Shown: piece after piece, positions 40,529 through 49,450 of the stretch
Numbering within the stretch: the first letter of the stretch is position 1
Layout: each line of letters opens with the position of its first letter
NCBI GenBank assembly: GCA_963775805.1
Contig: CAVZKG010000001.1
Span: forward strand, 1,054,001 to 1,118,000
Reading direction: 5' to 3'
DNA length: 64,000 nt
DNA from: JAFAMB01 sp963775805
GTDB taxonomy: Bacteria > Verrucomicrobiota > Verrucomicrobiia > Chthoniobacterales > JAFAMB01
The notes under the pieces: model-generated
Told to the model about the DNA's origin: nothing
Seen by the model: the letters and a program-made list of their open reading frames with translations, nothing else
Databases searched by the model: none
Translations under genes and position numbers: made by a program

Positions 40529-42217
40529 TCAATCCGTCACCGCCCCAACAGACGCTGAATTGACCTGCTTCGCGTACTTTGCCAAAACTCCTTTTGCATA
40601 TTTAGGCTTCGGCTGTTTCCACTGTTTTAACCGTGCGGCGAGTTCGGTTTTGGAGATTTTTATATCGATCGTTTTCTTTTCGGCGTCGATCTCAATCGGG
40701 TCCCCGTTCTTGATGATCGCGATCGGGCCGCCCACGAATGCCTCGGGGGCCACATGCCCAATAACAAAACCATGGCTACCGCCGGAGAATCTCCCATCGG
40801 TGATAAACGCGACATCTTTGCCGAGGCCTTTGCCCATGATCGCAGAGGTGGGTGAGAGCATCTCGCGCATGCCCGGCCCCCCTTTTGGACCTTCGTAACG
40901 AACCACGATTACAGCCCCTTTTTTGATCTTGTCGTCCAGGATGGCACGGAGCGCCTTTTCTTCAGAATCAAATACGTGCGCCGTTCCTTCAAATCGGAAA
41001 CCTTCCTTCCCGGAAATCTTCGCGACAGCCCCCTCGGGAGCAAGGTTGCCATATAAAACGACGAGATGGCTGGATGCCTTGATCGGGTCTTTGAACCCCC
41101 GAACAATCGTCTGCCCTTTCGGATACTCTTTCACCTTCGCAAGATTCTGTTTCAGAGTCTTGCCACTGACTGTGAGACAATCTCCGTGTAAAAGACCGTG
41201 CGAAAGCAGGGCCTTCATCATCGGCATTATCCCGCCAATTTCGACCAACTCCGACATGAAATACCTGCCGCTCGGCTTGAGGTCAGCGAGCACCGGCACG
41301 TTCTTCCCGATGCGGGTCCAGTCATCAAGTTTCAGCTTGATTCCCGCTGTGTGCGCGATCGCAAGCAGATGGAGAACCGCGTTCGTGGAGCCTCCAAGGG
41401 CGATTGCAACAGTCATTGCATTTTCGAATGCTTCCTTCGTCATAATATCCGAAGGACGAATACCGCGCTTAATCAGGTCTACCACCGCACCGCCCGCCAA
41501 AGTGGCATCGGCAAGCTTCTCTTTTGAAAGCGCGGACTGCGCAGAGCTATTGGGCAGACTCATGCCGAGCGCCTCGATCGCAGAAGCCATCGTGTTCGCC
41601 GTGTACATCCCACCGCAGGAGCCGTGACCCGGGATTGCACACGATTCGACCTGTTCAAGTTCCTGATCGGAAATTTTGCCGCTCGAGTGTGCTCCGATGG
41701 CTTCGAAAATCGAAACAATATCCATCTTCCGCGTGCCGATACAGCCCGGCAGAATAGTTCCTCCGTACACGAACACCGAAGGGCGATTCAATCGTGCCAT
41801 GGCCATTAGACAGGCTGGCATATTTTTATCGCATCCTCCTATCGCAACGATGCCGTCGAACCCTTCGCAGCCTGCGACCGTTTCGATGGAATCCGCGATC
41901 ACCTCACGCGATACCATCGAATATTTCATCCCTTCGGTTCCCATCGAGATCCCATCCGACACGGTGATCGTGTTAAAGATGATCGATTTCCCACCGGCTT
42001 CGTCCGCGCCACTGGCAGATGCACGTGCCAACCCATCGATGTGAGCGTTGCACGGCGTGACCATGCTCCACGTCGAAGCGATCCCGATAATGCTTTTCTG
42101 AAAATCCTCTTTCTTAAACCCTACAGCGTACAGCATCCCGCGACTGACTGCTCTTTCTGGGCCATCCAGCATTGGTCCGGAATGTTGACGAAGATTTGGG
42201 GAGGGATTCGATTTCAT
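40529..42217 (-). CDS. ilvD: Dihydroxy-acid dehydratase
   Basis: A 562-residue enzyme of branched-chain amino acid synthesis, turning dihydroxy acids into 2-keto acids. Iron-sulfur ligands are C56 in TPCNAH, C129 in GGCDKNMPAC and C201 in GHGSCGGMYTANTM; K131 is the expected metal-site lysine. The C-terminal part carries ITDGRFSGGSHGFVIGHVAPEA. It is transcribed alone on the minus strand, divergent from the sigma factor gene 135 bases away. Confidence 0.96.
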   Translation of the reverse strand: MKSNPSPNLRQHSGPMLDGPERAVSRGMLYAVGFKKEDFQKSIIGIASTWSMVTPCNAHIDGLARASASGADEAGGKSIIFNTITVSDGISMGTEGMKYSMVSREVIADSIETVAGCEGFDGIVAIGGCDKNMPACLMAMARLNRPSVFVYGGTILPGCIGTRKMDIVSIFEAIGAHSSGKISDQELEQVESCAIPGHGSCGGMYTANTMASAIEALGMSLPNSSAQSALSKEKLADATLAGGAVVDLIKRGIRPSDIMTKEAFENAMTVAIALGGSTNAVLHLLAIAHTAGIKLKLDDWTRIGKNVPVLADLKPSGRYFMSELVEIGGIMPMMKALLSHGLLHGDCLTVSGKTLKQNLAKVKEYPKGQTIVRGFKDPIKASSHLVVLYGNLAPEGAVAKISGKEGFRFEGTAHVFDSEEKALRAILDDKIKKGAVIVVRYEGPKGGPGMREMLSPTSAIMGKGLGKDVAFITDGRFSGGSHGFVIGHVAPEAFVGGPIAIIKNGDPIEIDAEKKTIDIKISKTELAARLKQWKQPKPKYAKGVLAKYAKQVNSASVGAVTD

Positions 42218-42352
42218 ATGTGCAGAACTGTCCTCTAAAGCGCTTCAGAGCTTCAGAAAAGCGAAAAATTAGTTAGCGCAGACTCGGAATGTGGCCGCCC
42301 GGAATAAACGACTACGTTTTCGCCTCAAAGAGCTGTTACCTTTCATCTACTT

Positions 42353-42901
42353 GTGGCTCACGAACTAAACCTTGAAGCGGTCGTCGGGCGTTTTTATACC
42401 TCTCTCTACCGGTTTGCCTTGTCATTGACCAAAAACGAGGTGGAAGCCGGAGATTTGACCCAACAGACATTTTATATTCTTGCCCAACGTTCGCACCAGA
42501 TCCGGGACACGTCGAAGGTCAAATGCTGGCTGTTCACTACACTTCGCCGCGAATTCCTTCGGACACTACGGACCCAGTCCAGCCATCCGCATGTTGAATT
42601 CCGTCCCGAAATACACGATTCCCCATCCATTTCGACAGATGCCCTGAGAGCCCTCGATGCCAAAGAGGTCCTCGATGCGCTTACTCGGATCGAGCCCACT
42701 TATCGCACCGCGGTGGAATTGTTTTATCTGAGCGAATTGTCGTACAAAGAAATCGCTGAAGCGCTCGAGATACCGATCGGAACCGTCATGTCCCGCTTGT
42801 CGCGAGGCAAAGAACAGCTAAAGGGAATTCTGGCCGCGGCCGTTTCTAAAACCAGCGAGAAAATTATACCTCTGAAAAACGATGAACAAGCCGCGCACTG
42901 A
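42353..42901 (+). CDS. ECF-type RNA polymerase sigma factor
   Basis: A 182-residue sigma-70 factor of the extracytoplasmic type, starting at GTG. Region 2 reads LYRFALSLTKNEVEAGDLTQQTFYILAQR with the following SKVKCWLFTTLRREFLR. Region 4 reads LTRIEPTYRTAVELFYLSELSYKEIAEALEIPIGTVMSRLSRGKEQL. It overlaps by 20 bases the gene of a single-helix membrane protein that is its probable anti-sigma factor. Target promoters are not known. Confidence 0.93.
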   Translation: MAHELNLEAVVGRFYTSLYRFALSLTKNEVEAGDLTQQTFYILAQRSHQIRDTSKVKCWLFTTLRREFLRTLRTQSSHPHVEFRPEIHDSPSISTDALRALDAKEVLDALTRIEPTYRTAVELFYLSELSYKEIAEALEIPIGTVMSRLSRGKEQLKGILAAAVSKTSEKIIPLKNDEQAAH

Positions 42902-43640
42902 AATGACCAATGAAGATGCAAAGTTCGTCCTGACTACCTACCGGCCGAACGGCGCAGATGCGCAGGACCCAACCTTTCGTGCGGCTCTTGACCAGGCTGC
43001 ACGCGATCCGGAACTCGGCGCATGGTTTAAAGAACAAAGGTCATTCGATTCTCTTGTAGCGGCCAAATTGACTGAAATCCAGCCTCCGCCAGCCTTGTAT
43101 CCAGCCATCATCGCGGGCTTGAAGACACGTACGCCAGTTCGCCGATTCAATTTGACGCCCATTTTAGCGCTGGCAGCTGTATTCATCGTCAGCGGTTTCA
43201 TCCTGATACCAATGCTGATGGAGCATCAACGAACGACGTCGTTGATCGAGCAGTTTCAAAAAGCGAATCTGACGATCCTCTCCTCGCCGGCTCCTCAATT
43301 AGATCTCGTCACGAACGATTTCGCGCGTACCCAGGATTATCTGGCGGAGATGAATGCTCCCTGTATTCCGCATTTGCCAGGAGCTCTTCTTGACCTTCCG
43401 ACAGCCGGCTGCAAAGCGCTCTACTGGAACAATCATCAACTTTCGTTAACCTGTTTTCGACTTCCAAGCGGTGACCTGCTCCACGTGTTCGTAATCGACG
43501 GAAACGCGTTTCGATCTGCCAATATCGCGGATTCTTTCCGGGAGATGGAGGGATGGCACGTCAAATTCGAACGGCGGGACGGGATGCTTCTGATGTTTGT
43601 CAGCCGAGCGCCGATGGCCGAGATCAAACAGTATATCTGA
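42882..43640 (+). CDS. Probable membrane anti-sigma factor
   Basis: A 252-residue protein with a cytoplasmic N-terminus (about 1-88), one helix (LTPILALAAVFIVSGFILIPML) and an extracytoplasmic domain of about 135 residues. The zinc-type HxxxCxxC motif is absent. The gene starts inside the sigma factor gene, the usual arrangement for a sigma/anti-sigma pair. Two cysteines near 160-177 and one near 187 (CIPHLPG, AGCKALYW, LTCFRLPSG) in the outer domain might sense redox or metals; this is speculation. Confidence 0.8.
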   Translation: MNKPRTEMTNEDAKFVLTTYRPNGADAQDPTFRAALDQAARDPELGAWFKEQRSFDSLVAAKLTEIQPPPALYPAIIAGLKTRTPVRRFNLTPILALAAVFIVSGFILIPMLMEHQRTTSLIEQFQKANLTILSSPAPQLDLVTNDFARTQDYLAEMNAPCIPHLPGALLDLPTAGCKALYWNNHQLSLTCFRLPSGDLLHVFVIDGNAFRSANIADSFREMEGWHVKFERRDGMLLMFVSRAPMAEIKQYI

Positions 43641-43703
43641 TTGTGTTGGTAATTCGATCCCGCCGACGGTATCAAACGATAGGCCGCGCGATGGCCCACA
43701 CAT

Positions 43704-44210
43704 ATGCCCAACGACAATCCTCAAGCTGTTGTTCTCATGGGTGTAGCCGGTTCTGGGAAAACGGCTGTCGGCACGCAAGTTGCCGAAAAACTGCACTGGC
43801 TCTTTCTTGACGCGGACAGTTTTCATCCCCCTGCAAATATCGAAAAGATGAAACACGGAATCCCGCTCAACGATGTGGACCGTGCGCCGTGGCTTCAGCG
43901 TCTCCACGATGAGCTGCAACACCAGATCGATGCGCACTGCTCCGTGATTCTGGCTTGCTCGGCTCTAAAGGAGTCGTACCGCAAGATATTGCACGATGAA
44001 ACCGTTCCACCGACCTTCATTTATCTGGACGTCGATCCCGAAACAATCCGTAACAGATTGTCGCATCGTTCCGCTCATTTTTTCCCAAAGGAACTGATGG
44101 ACAGCCAATTCGCCGCGCTCGAAAAACCAAAAGACGCCGTATTAATCGATGCCCGAAAACCGCTGGACGCAGTCGTCGACGCAGTCATCCACGCGCTGAA
44201 AGCCAACTGA
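43704..44210 (+). CDS. gntK: Gluconokinase
   Basis: A 168-residue kinase of the GntK type that phosphorylates gluconate to 6-phosphogluconate. Walker A is MGVAGSGKTAVG. DADSFHPPANIEKMKHGIPLNDVDRAPWL, CSALKESYRKIL and the C-terminal DSQFAALEKPKDAVLIDA are family hallmarks. It is alone on the strand after the anti-sigma gene, with no gluconate transporter nearby. Confidence 0.93.
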   Translation: MPNDNPQAVVLMGVAGSGKTAVGTQVAEKLHWLFLDADSFHPPANIEKMKHGIPLNDVDRAPWLQRLHDELQHQIDAHCSVILACSALKESYRKILHDETVPPTFIYLDVDPETIRNRLSHRSAHFFPKELMDSQFAALEKPKDAVLIDARKPLDAVVDAVIHALKAN

Positions 44211-44217
44211 GGGCGGG

Positions 44218-44402
44218 CGGAGGCGTTCGGAGTTCGGAGTTCGGAGTTCGAAGTTCCGAGTTCCGAGTTCAATGTAGGATAGGCTTCCAGCCGGGCTTCC
44301 AGCCTGTCCATTCCGGAGCGGGATTCACCACGGAGGCACGGAGGACACAGAGTATCGAAATAACCGCAAAGGCGCAGAGGTTCGGCGTTCGGCTGTTTTA
44401 AG
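44218..44402. repeat. GTTCGGA repeats followed by an inverted element fragment
   Basis: 44222-44272 consists of GTTCGGAGTTCGGAGTTCG-type units. 44325-44375 then carries the dispersed element inverted (GGATTCACCACGGAGGCACGG, ACCGCAAAGGCGCAGAGG), ending in another GTTCGGCGTTCGG unit. No gene is supported in 44211-44550; 44400-44470 (TGCAATCCTTGGACCATTCG) resembles the leader of the 15060 repeat. Confidence 0.7.
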
Positions 44403-44550
44403 AAGCTGCTTCCGCTGCTGGTGCAATCCTTGGACCATTCGTCCTCGACATCGCTCGGGTTTGATTGCACGAGAAATCGTGATTAAACCAACTCCCTCTT
44501 CCCCGTGCCGGTCTCTTTGGTGTAACAAAGATCTGTGGGGAGATCACTGA

Positions 44551-45003
44551 GTGAGTAGCGGGAAAGCGATTGAGCATCTGAAAGGGGCGGTTTTTTTGAA
44601 GAATTTAGAGGCCGAATCCGATCGCGAGGCGATTTCCAGGATGCTCGACCTGCTGCGTGGCCACCCGGATGTACACAATTTTGAAGAATTTTCTGGTGAC
44701 GTTTTTGACCGTCAACAAGCCGATCCCCCACTGTTTCCTGGCGGAGTCGCGTTCCCGCACGCACGGACAAACGGTCTGGGGGCGTTGGTAATCGCCGTCG
44801 CAATTTGTCGCAATCCGATACGATTCGGCGACATTTACGTCCGGCTCATTTTCCTGGTGGGTGTACCGAAACGGGCTGGAACGGATTATTTGGAACTGAT
44901 CTCGTTCCTTGCTCGCCAGGTGCGCGGCAACCGTGCAATCGAACGCCTCACGGCGGCTGAAGATTTGCAAAGTTTTGTAGAGGGACTCGCAGGAACGGCC
45001 TGA
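44551..45003 (+). CDS. PTS EIIA-like domain protein (fructose/nitrogen type)
   Basis: A 150-residue single-domain EIIA starting at GTG after a GGGGAG ribosome site. H70 in GGVAFPHARTN is the expected phospho-histidine. The gene ends two bases before the ClC channel gene, so the pair is almost certainly translated together. No other PTS genes are in the window. The likely role is regulatory, possibly controlling the channel, as with PtsN-type proteins and ion transporters in other bacteria. Confidence 0.88.
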   Translation: MSSGKAIEHLKGAVFLKNLEAESDREAISRMLDLLRGHPDVHNFEEFSGDVFDRQQADPPLFPGGVAFPHARTNGLGALVIAVAICRNPIRFGDIYVRLIFLVGVPKRAGTDYLELISFLARQVRGNRAIERLTAAEDLQSFVEGLAGTA

Positions 45004-45005
45004 CC

Positions 45006-46814
45006 ATGGAACGCGACGCCGAGATCAAAGAGAAACGGACACTCTCGCCGCTGCTGCGTGGTTTACTTAAGCTGAAGTTTTGGTTGGTCGAGCACCTGCG
45101 CCTAAGCGAACGCCAGACAACCCTGATCTGGGCTGCTTTGATCGGAGTACTCGGGGCTCTCGCAGCGGAGTCCTTTCGCAAAGCGAGCGAATTCCTGCAC
45201 TATCTGGCGACCGGTTCGAGTTCCGGGATCATCTCCTCTTTTGCCAACCTCCCTTGGTGGCAACGTCTGATCGTCCCCGCAATCGGCGGACTGCTCGCCG
45301 GATTAACGCTCTGGATTGGAAATCGGCTCTTCGTGGGAGTCAAACAGAAGACGACTACCGATTACATGGAAGCGATCGTGGTCGGCAGCGGGATCATTTC
45401 TGTCCGGGCAAGCATCGTGAAGAGCCTGTCAGCCCTTTTCTCGATCAGCACCGGGACTTCGATTGGACGGGAAGGACCACTTGTCCAACTCTCTTCGCTC
45501 GTCGCTTCCTTAATTGGCAGAATCCGTCGAATTCCGATTCCACAGCGCCGGCACCTGGTTGCGTGCGGCGCAGCCGCAGGCATCGCCAGCGCATACAAAG
45601 CCCCGATTGCGGCTTCATTTTTTGTTGCGGAAATTATCTTGGGAACAGTTGTCGTGGAATCGCTTGGACCGCTGATCATCGCTTCCGTTGTCGCCGCTTT
45701 CGTGACGCAAATCCTCGGAAACAGCGAGCCACTTTATAAATCGCCAGGGTTTAACCTTCACACGCGATGGGAGATGATTCCTCTTTCGTGCATCGGCATT
45801 TTCGTCGGATTTTCGGCTCCGCTCTATCTTCGATTGCTTCGCATTGCCGAGCGCTTGTTTTCAAAGGTCACTTTGCCGGTGCCATTGAAACTCGCACTAG
45901 GCGGTGCCATCGTCGGTTGCCTTGCGATCTTGAACCCCGCCGTGTGCGGCAACGGCCAGGGGCTGCTTCGCTCGTTATTCCACCAGAACTGGTTCTGGGA
46001 CGATGTACTTGCGATCATCGTGCTGAAGTTGCTGGCAACAGCCACCGCGTTTGGCTCGGGAGTGGTCGGCGGAGTATTTACACCAACCCTGGTCATCGGA
46101 GCCGGGCTCGGCGTTCTATACGGGCAAGGCGTCCTCTACCTCGCTCCGCAACTTCAGTCCGATCCAACAATGTACGGCGTGGTCGGTATGGGCGCTTTTC
46201 TGGCAGCGACAACCGGCGCGCCCTTGATGGCAATTCTGATGGCGTTTGAGTTGACGTTGGACTACTCAATTGCCCCATTTCTGATGGTGAATTGCGTCGT
46301 GGCGTACTACTGCAGCGGGATCTTCGAAAAGCGGTATATGTATGGAGAGTCGCTGGAACGAAAAGGTGCAGCATTCTTTAATCAGCAGCTGGCGGGAGTG
46401 AATCTCTGGGACCTGGTCCGAAGCGACCCGATCACACTTCCCAAGAATGCGACCTTCGCGCAGATCGCAGAATCGTTTGTCCAACACCGGTTTCAACACA
46501 TCTACATTGTCGACAAAGAGAACCGTTTACTCGGCGCAATTTCGCTTCATGATGTCAAAACTTATCTCGACCGTCCCGAACTCGAATCGGTGGTGATCGC
46601 TGCGGATATCATGCACGAGGATTTTCCACGCGTGACGCCAATGAATGGGATGAGTGAAGCTTTGCGTAAATTCTCCGATGCGAACTCCGAACGTCTCCCC
46701 GTTGTCGATGACCTGGCCTCCATGCGACTGATCGGCAGCATTTCCAAAACCGACATCATTCTGCATCTCGCCGGCGAACAAAGTGACACAGTCACAGGCC
46801 GACAATTTCACTAG
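45006..46814 (+). CDS. ClC-type chloride channel/transporter with CBS domains
   Basis: A 602-residue protein. The membrane part (about 40-445) has the anion selectivity motifs GSGIISVRAS, GREGPLVQ (E156 as gating glutamate) and GSGVVGGVFTPTLVIGAGLG. Two CBS domains follow (about 475-595; DPITLPKNATFAQIAESFVQH and EDFPRVTPMNGMSEALRKF). ClC proteins move chloride, often in exchange for protons; CBS pairs bind nucleotides. The first selectivity loop has Ile instead of Pro after GSGI. It is coupled to the EIIA gene upstream. Confidence 0.92.
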   Translation: MERDAEIKEKRTLSPLLRGLLKLKFWLVEHLRLSERQTTLIWAALIGVLGALAAESFRKASEFLHYLATGSSSGIISSFANLPWWQRLIVPAIGGLLAGLTLWIGNRLFVGVKQKTTTDYMEAIVVGSGIISVRASIVKSLSALFSISTGTSIGREGPLVQLSSLVASLIGRIRRIPIPQRRHLVACGAAAGIASAYKAPIAASFFVAEIILGTVVVESLGPLIIASVVAAFVTQILGNSEPLYKSPGFNLHTRWEMIPLSCIGIFVGFSAPLYLRLLRIAERLFSKVTLPVPLKLALGGAIVGCLAILNPAVCGNGQGLLRSLFHQNWFWDDVLAIIVLKLLATATAFGSGVVGGVFTPTLVIGAGLGVLYGQGVLYLAPQLQSDPTMYGVVGMGAFLAATTGAPLMAILMAFELTLDYSIAPFLMVNCVVAYYCSGIFEKRYMYGESLERKGAAFFNQQLAGVNLWDLVRSDPITLPKNATFAQIAESFVQHRFQHIYIVDKENRLLGAISLHDVKTYLDRPELESVVIAADIMHEDFPRVTPMNGMSEALRKFSDANSERLPVVDDLASMRLIGSISKTDIILHLAGEQSDTVTGRQFH

Positions 46815-46940
46815 CCCGCATTTTTCATGAAAATACGGTCGGAAGGCCGAATGCGCCGCAAGCGCAGGGTCCACTGCGCAGGAAACGGCTCGGAAAGCGA
46901 TTGATTCAGACGAAACTGCATTGAGAATGATCGCAGGCCA

Positions 46941-47912
46941 ATGAGATCCCTTACAATTTGGGCAAACCCTTTTTTGACGGCTTCTTCGGAAGAACTGCTA
47001 GTGCGATCCACCAGCCCGCATCAGCTGGTGCTTGCGGAGAAACTCGATCACGTTCTGGATGTGGGGGCGTTAGACGAACGTCTCCTGGACGCGGACGTTG
47101 TGTTCGGCCAACCGGATCCCAACGCAATCGTTCAATCCAAGAACCTGCGTTGGGTCCACGTTTCGAGTGCCGGGTACACCCGATACGACACACCGGCATT
47201 TCGAGCTGCCTTGAAATCTCAGAGCGCGATCATGACAAACAGCTCCAGTGTCTATGATGCGCCATGCGCGGAGCACGTGATGGCCTGGATGCTCGCGGAT
47301 GCCCGGCAACTTTATCCTTCCTATGACAATCAACGTATTGCCTGCGGTTGGCCTCAGAACGAACTGCGCAGTCGGATGCGCGTGCTCGAAAATGAGACAG
47401 TCCTCGTTGCCGGGTACGGCGCGATCGGCCGGCGGTTGACTGAGCTACTCGCGCCCTACGCGGTGCGCGTGATTGGGTACCGGCGCACGTCACAACCAGG
47501 CTCCACGATCCAGATTGTGGGGCCGTCCGAACTTGCTGGATCGCTGCGCGAAGCCGATCACGTCGTAAACATATTGCCAGAAAGCACGGAGACTCGGAGC
47601 TTTTTCAACGCTGAGCGATTTCAACAAATGAAGGCCGGAGCCCGTTATTACAGCATCGGCCGCGGAACGACAACCGATCAGACAGCACTCAGCAATCACC
47701 TGGAATCAGGCCACCTTGGCGCAGCGTACCTGGATGTCACGGACCCCGAACCATTGCCGTCCAATCACCCTCTTTGGTCTGCGAAGAACTGCTATATCAC
47801 GCCCCACACCGGAGGAGGACACTTTAATGAGGCGGAGAAAATCGTTGAACATTTTATCGACAATCTCCGCCGATTTGAGCAGGGACAGGACCTGCTCAAC
47901 CGAGTGTTTTAG
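46941..47912 (+). CDS. D-2-hydroxyacid dehydrogenase family protein
   Basis: A 323-residue NAD-dependent enzyme. The Rossmann loop is VLVAGYGAIGRRL. The catalytic Arg, Glu and His are in YSIGRGTTTDQ, DVTDPEPLP and YITPHTGG. The substrate is not predictable from the sequence (glyoxylate/hydroxypyruvate or another short 2-keto acid). It stands alone, with a strong hairpin after the stop. Confidence 0.9.
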   Translation: MRSLTIWANPFLTASSEELLVRSTSPHQLVLAEKLDHVLDVGALDERLLDADVVFGQPDPNAIVQSKNLRWVHVSSAGYTRYDTPAFRAALKSQSAIMTNSSSVYDAPCAEHVMAWMLADARQLYPSYDNQRIACGWPQNELRSRMRVLENETVLVAGYGAIGRRLTELLAPYAVRVIGYRRTSQPGSTIQIVGPSELAGSLREADHVVNILPESTETRSFFNAERFQQMKAGARYYSIGRGTTTDQTALSNHLESGHLGAAYLDVTDPEPLPSNHPLWSAKNCYITPHTGGGHFNEAEKIVEHFIDNLRRFEQGQDLLNRVF

Positions 47913-47919
47913 CCCGTAT

Positions 47920-47940
47920 CACAAGTTTGGAAAACTTGTG
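47920..47940. terminator. Hairpin between convergent genes
   Basis: CACAAGTTT and AAACTTGTG form a perfect nine-base stem around a three-base loop, eight bases after the dehydrogenase stop and 29 bases before the end of the convergent VOC gene. No T run follows on either strand, so termination strength is uncertain. Confidence 0.5.
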
Positions 47941-47968
47941 CGCTGTTCAGGTTAGGGCCCCGAAGGAC

Positions 47969-48379
47969 TCACTCACCTGCTGCGAGGTAGTCTCCTTCAA
48001 CTTTTACAAACTCGATCAGATTGTTGAATGGATCTCGTGCGAAAAAACGAGGACGTAAAGGCAATGCCCGAGCCTCGATAATTTTCGCACCGGAATCGAC
48101 CAAGGCTTTGCGTTGACGCTCCAGATCGCCAATCTCGATACAAAAGTGATGACGCGTATCGGCTCTGACCGGCTCTCCGTCCGGTAGGCAATGCAATTCG
48201 ACTCCGGGGATGCCGGTCTCAAACCAGATCCACCCCAATGGTTTGACAACTGCCGGCGTCGGTTTTTCGCGGAATCCGAGAACGCCACTATAAAAGCTGC
48301 GCACACGCGTCTCCTCGCCCGGCGGGAAAGTGATTGTGACATGCTGAAGCTTAGGAAGGATTGTCTCGTTCGTGGTCAT
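47969..48379 (-). CDS. VOC-superfamily (glyoxalase-like) protein
   Basis: About 136 residues from the ATG at 48379; an upstream in-frame start at 48517 adds 46 unlike residues. Paired beta-alpha modules are visible: LQHVTITFPPGEETRVRSFYSGVLGF, WIWFETGIPGVELHCLPD, HHFCIEIGDLERQRKALVDSGAKIIE and RFFARDPFNNLIEFVKVE, typical of the glyoxalase/bleomycin-resistance fold. Metal ligands can be H in LQHVTI, E in GVELHC, H in HHFCIE and E in NLIEF. The reaction is unknown. Confidence 0.88.
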   Translation of the reverse strand: MTTNETILPKLQHVTITFPPGEETRVRSFYSGVLGFREKPTPAVVKPLGWIWFETGIPGVELHCLPDGEPVRADTRHHFCIEIGDLERQRKALVDSGAKIIEARALPLRPRFFARDPFNNLIEFVKVEGDYLAAGE

Positions 48380-48545
48380 ACTGCGCAAACAGTCGAACGA
48401 ATGTTCGCGAACCGCAATTGCGAGTCCGATTTGATCCCTAACACGGAAGAATCTCACAAATGCTCTGATCTGTGCGATTCTCCGACGCACCTCTTCCCTT
48501 GCGCCATGTGGCAGCATTCAATAGAAGTTGGACCGGATGATATTG

Positions 48546-49292
48546 ATGTCACATTTTCAATTCAAACAGGCCGCCTCCTGGACGTTTGTGCTCGCCACTG
48601 TTCTCGGATTGAGTTCTCTCCCGGTCGGTGCACAGGAGACGTCTCCCACCCCCGGGCTAAACCCTCTTGTAAGCAAGGATAACCCCGCGTTACGCGGCGG
48701 CGGGAGCCAATCTTCGACCGCAACGGCATCGCCCGGACAATCACCGAACATCGATCGAGCGGAAATTGTGCGACTAACCAACGCCGCGGCGAAAGTCATC
48801 GACCGGATCCAGAGCGGAGAAAACGATCTTCACTCGCGCCTCGGTTATTTTGAAAAACCGTCTCGACTCGATCCGACTAGCTATGCGTCGAAGGACGAGG
48901 TCGCACAGTGGGAGGGAACGTTGCAGCAGCTGAAAGCGCAGCACGATCGTGTTTCACAGATGTACTCCGATCTGGGTAAGGATCTCGATACAGTTCTTCA
49001 AAGCACCGGTTCGAGTCCTGCGATTACGGCCGGATTCCGAAAGTACATCGTGGACGGATTCCCCTGGCCCACGATCGAAAAAAAGAAGGGATTGATTTCC
49101 GACTACATCGACGAACACCAGAAGCTGCTGGCGTTTTATCAAAAGAACTGGGGCTCGTGGACTACGGGTAAGACGCCGGAAAACCCAGTATTTAATTCGG
49201 CCTCCACGACGGCCGCCTACAAGAAACTTCGAGGAGAGATCCTCGCAACAGGCGATCAGCTTGAGAAAACCTATAAAGAGATGAGCGAATAG
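48546..49292 (+). CDS. Exported protein of unknown family, paralogue A
   Basis: About 248 residues from the ATG at 48546 (ATG 48537 and TTG 48528 are alternatives). A signal peptide ends at PVGAQ. A low-complexity Pro/Ser/Thr stretch is followed by a helical domain: RLGYFEKPSRLDPTSYASKD, a coiled region (LQQLKAQHDRVSQMYSDLGKDLDTVL), then FPWPTIEKKKGLISDYIDEH and FYQKNWGSW. The neighbouring gene at 49451 encodes a clear paralogue. No known domain recognised. Probably periplasmic or surface-located. Confidence 0.78.
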   Translation: MSHFQFKQAASWTFVLATVLGLSSLPVGAQETSPTPGLNPLVSKDNPALRGGGSQSSTATASPGQSPNIDRAEIVRLTNAAAKVIDRIQSGENDLHSRLGYFEKPSRLDPTSYASKDEVAQWEGTLQQLKAQHDRVSQMYSDLGKDLDTVLQSTGSSPAITAGFRKYIVDGFPWPTIEKKKGLISDYIDEHQKLLAFYQKNWGSWTTGKTPENPVFNSASTTAAYKKLRGEILATGDQLEKTYKEMSE

Positions 49293-49450
49293 CCGGCTCA
49301 AGCTCAAAAATCTCACCAGCCGAATCGCTCGTGAAATTTCGATGCGGTTCTTTTGCAACGTGTTCCACTTGGAATTTCCGGTTCGGGCTGTACCTTCTCC
49401 CCTTTCCAGCGACTCCTTTTCCGCACCGAAAACGAATCAAGTACCCCTAA

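Noticed and set aside
42218..42352. Possible leader regulation (T-box or attenuator) of ilvD
   Set aside because: No T-box sequence, leader peptide with branched-chain codons, or terminator pair could be seen on the minus strand.
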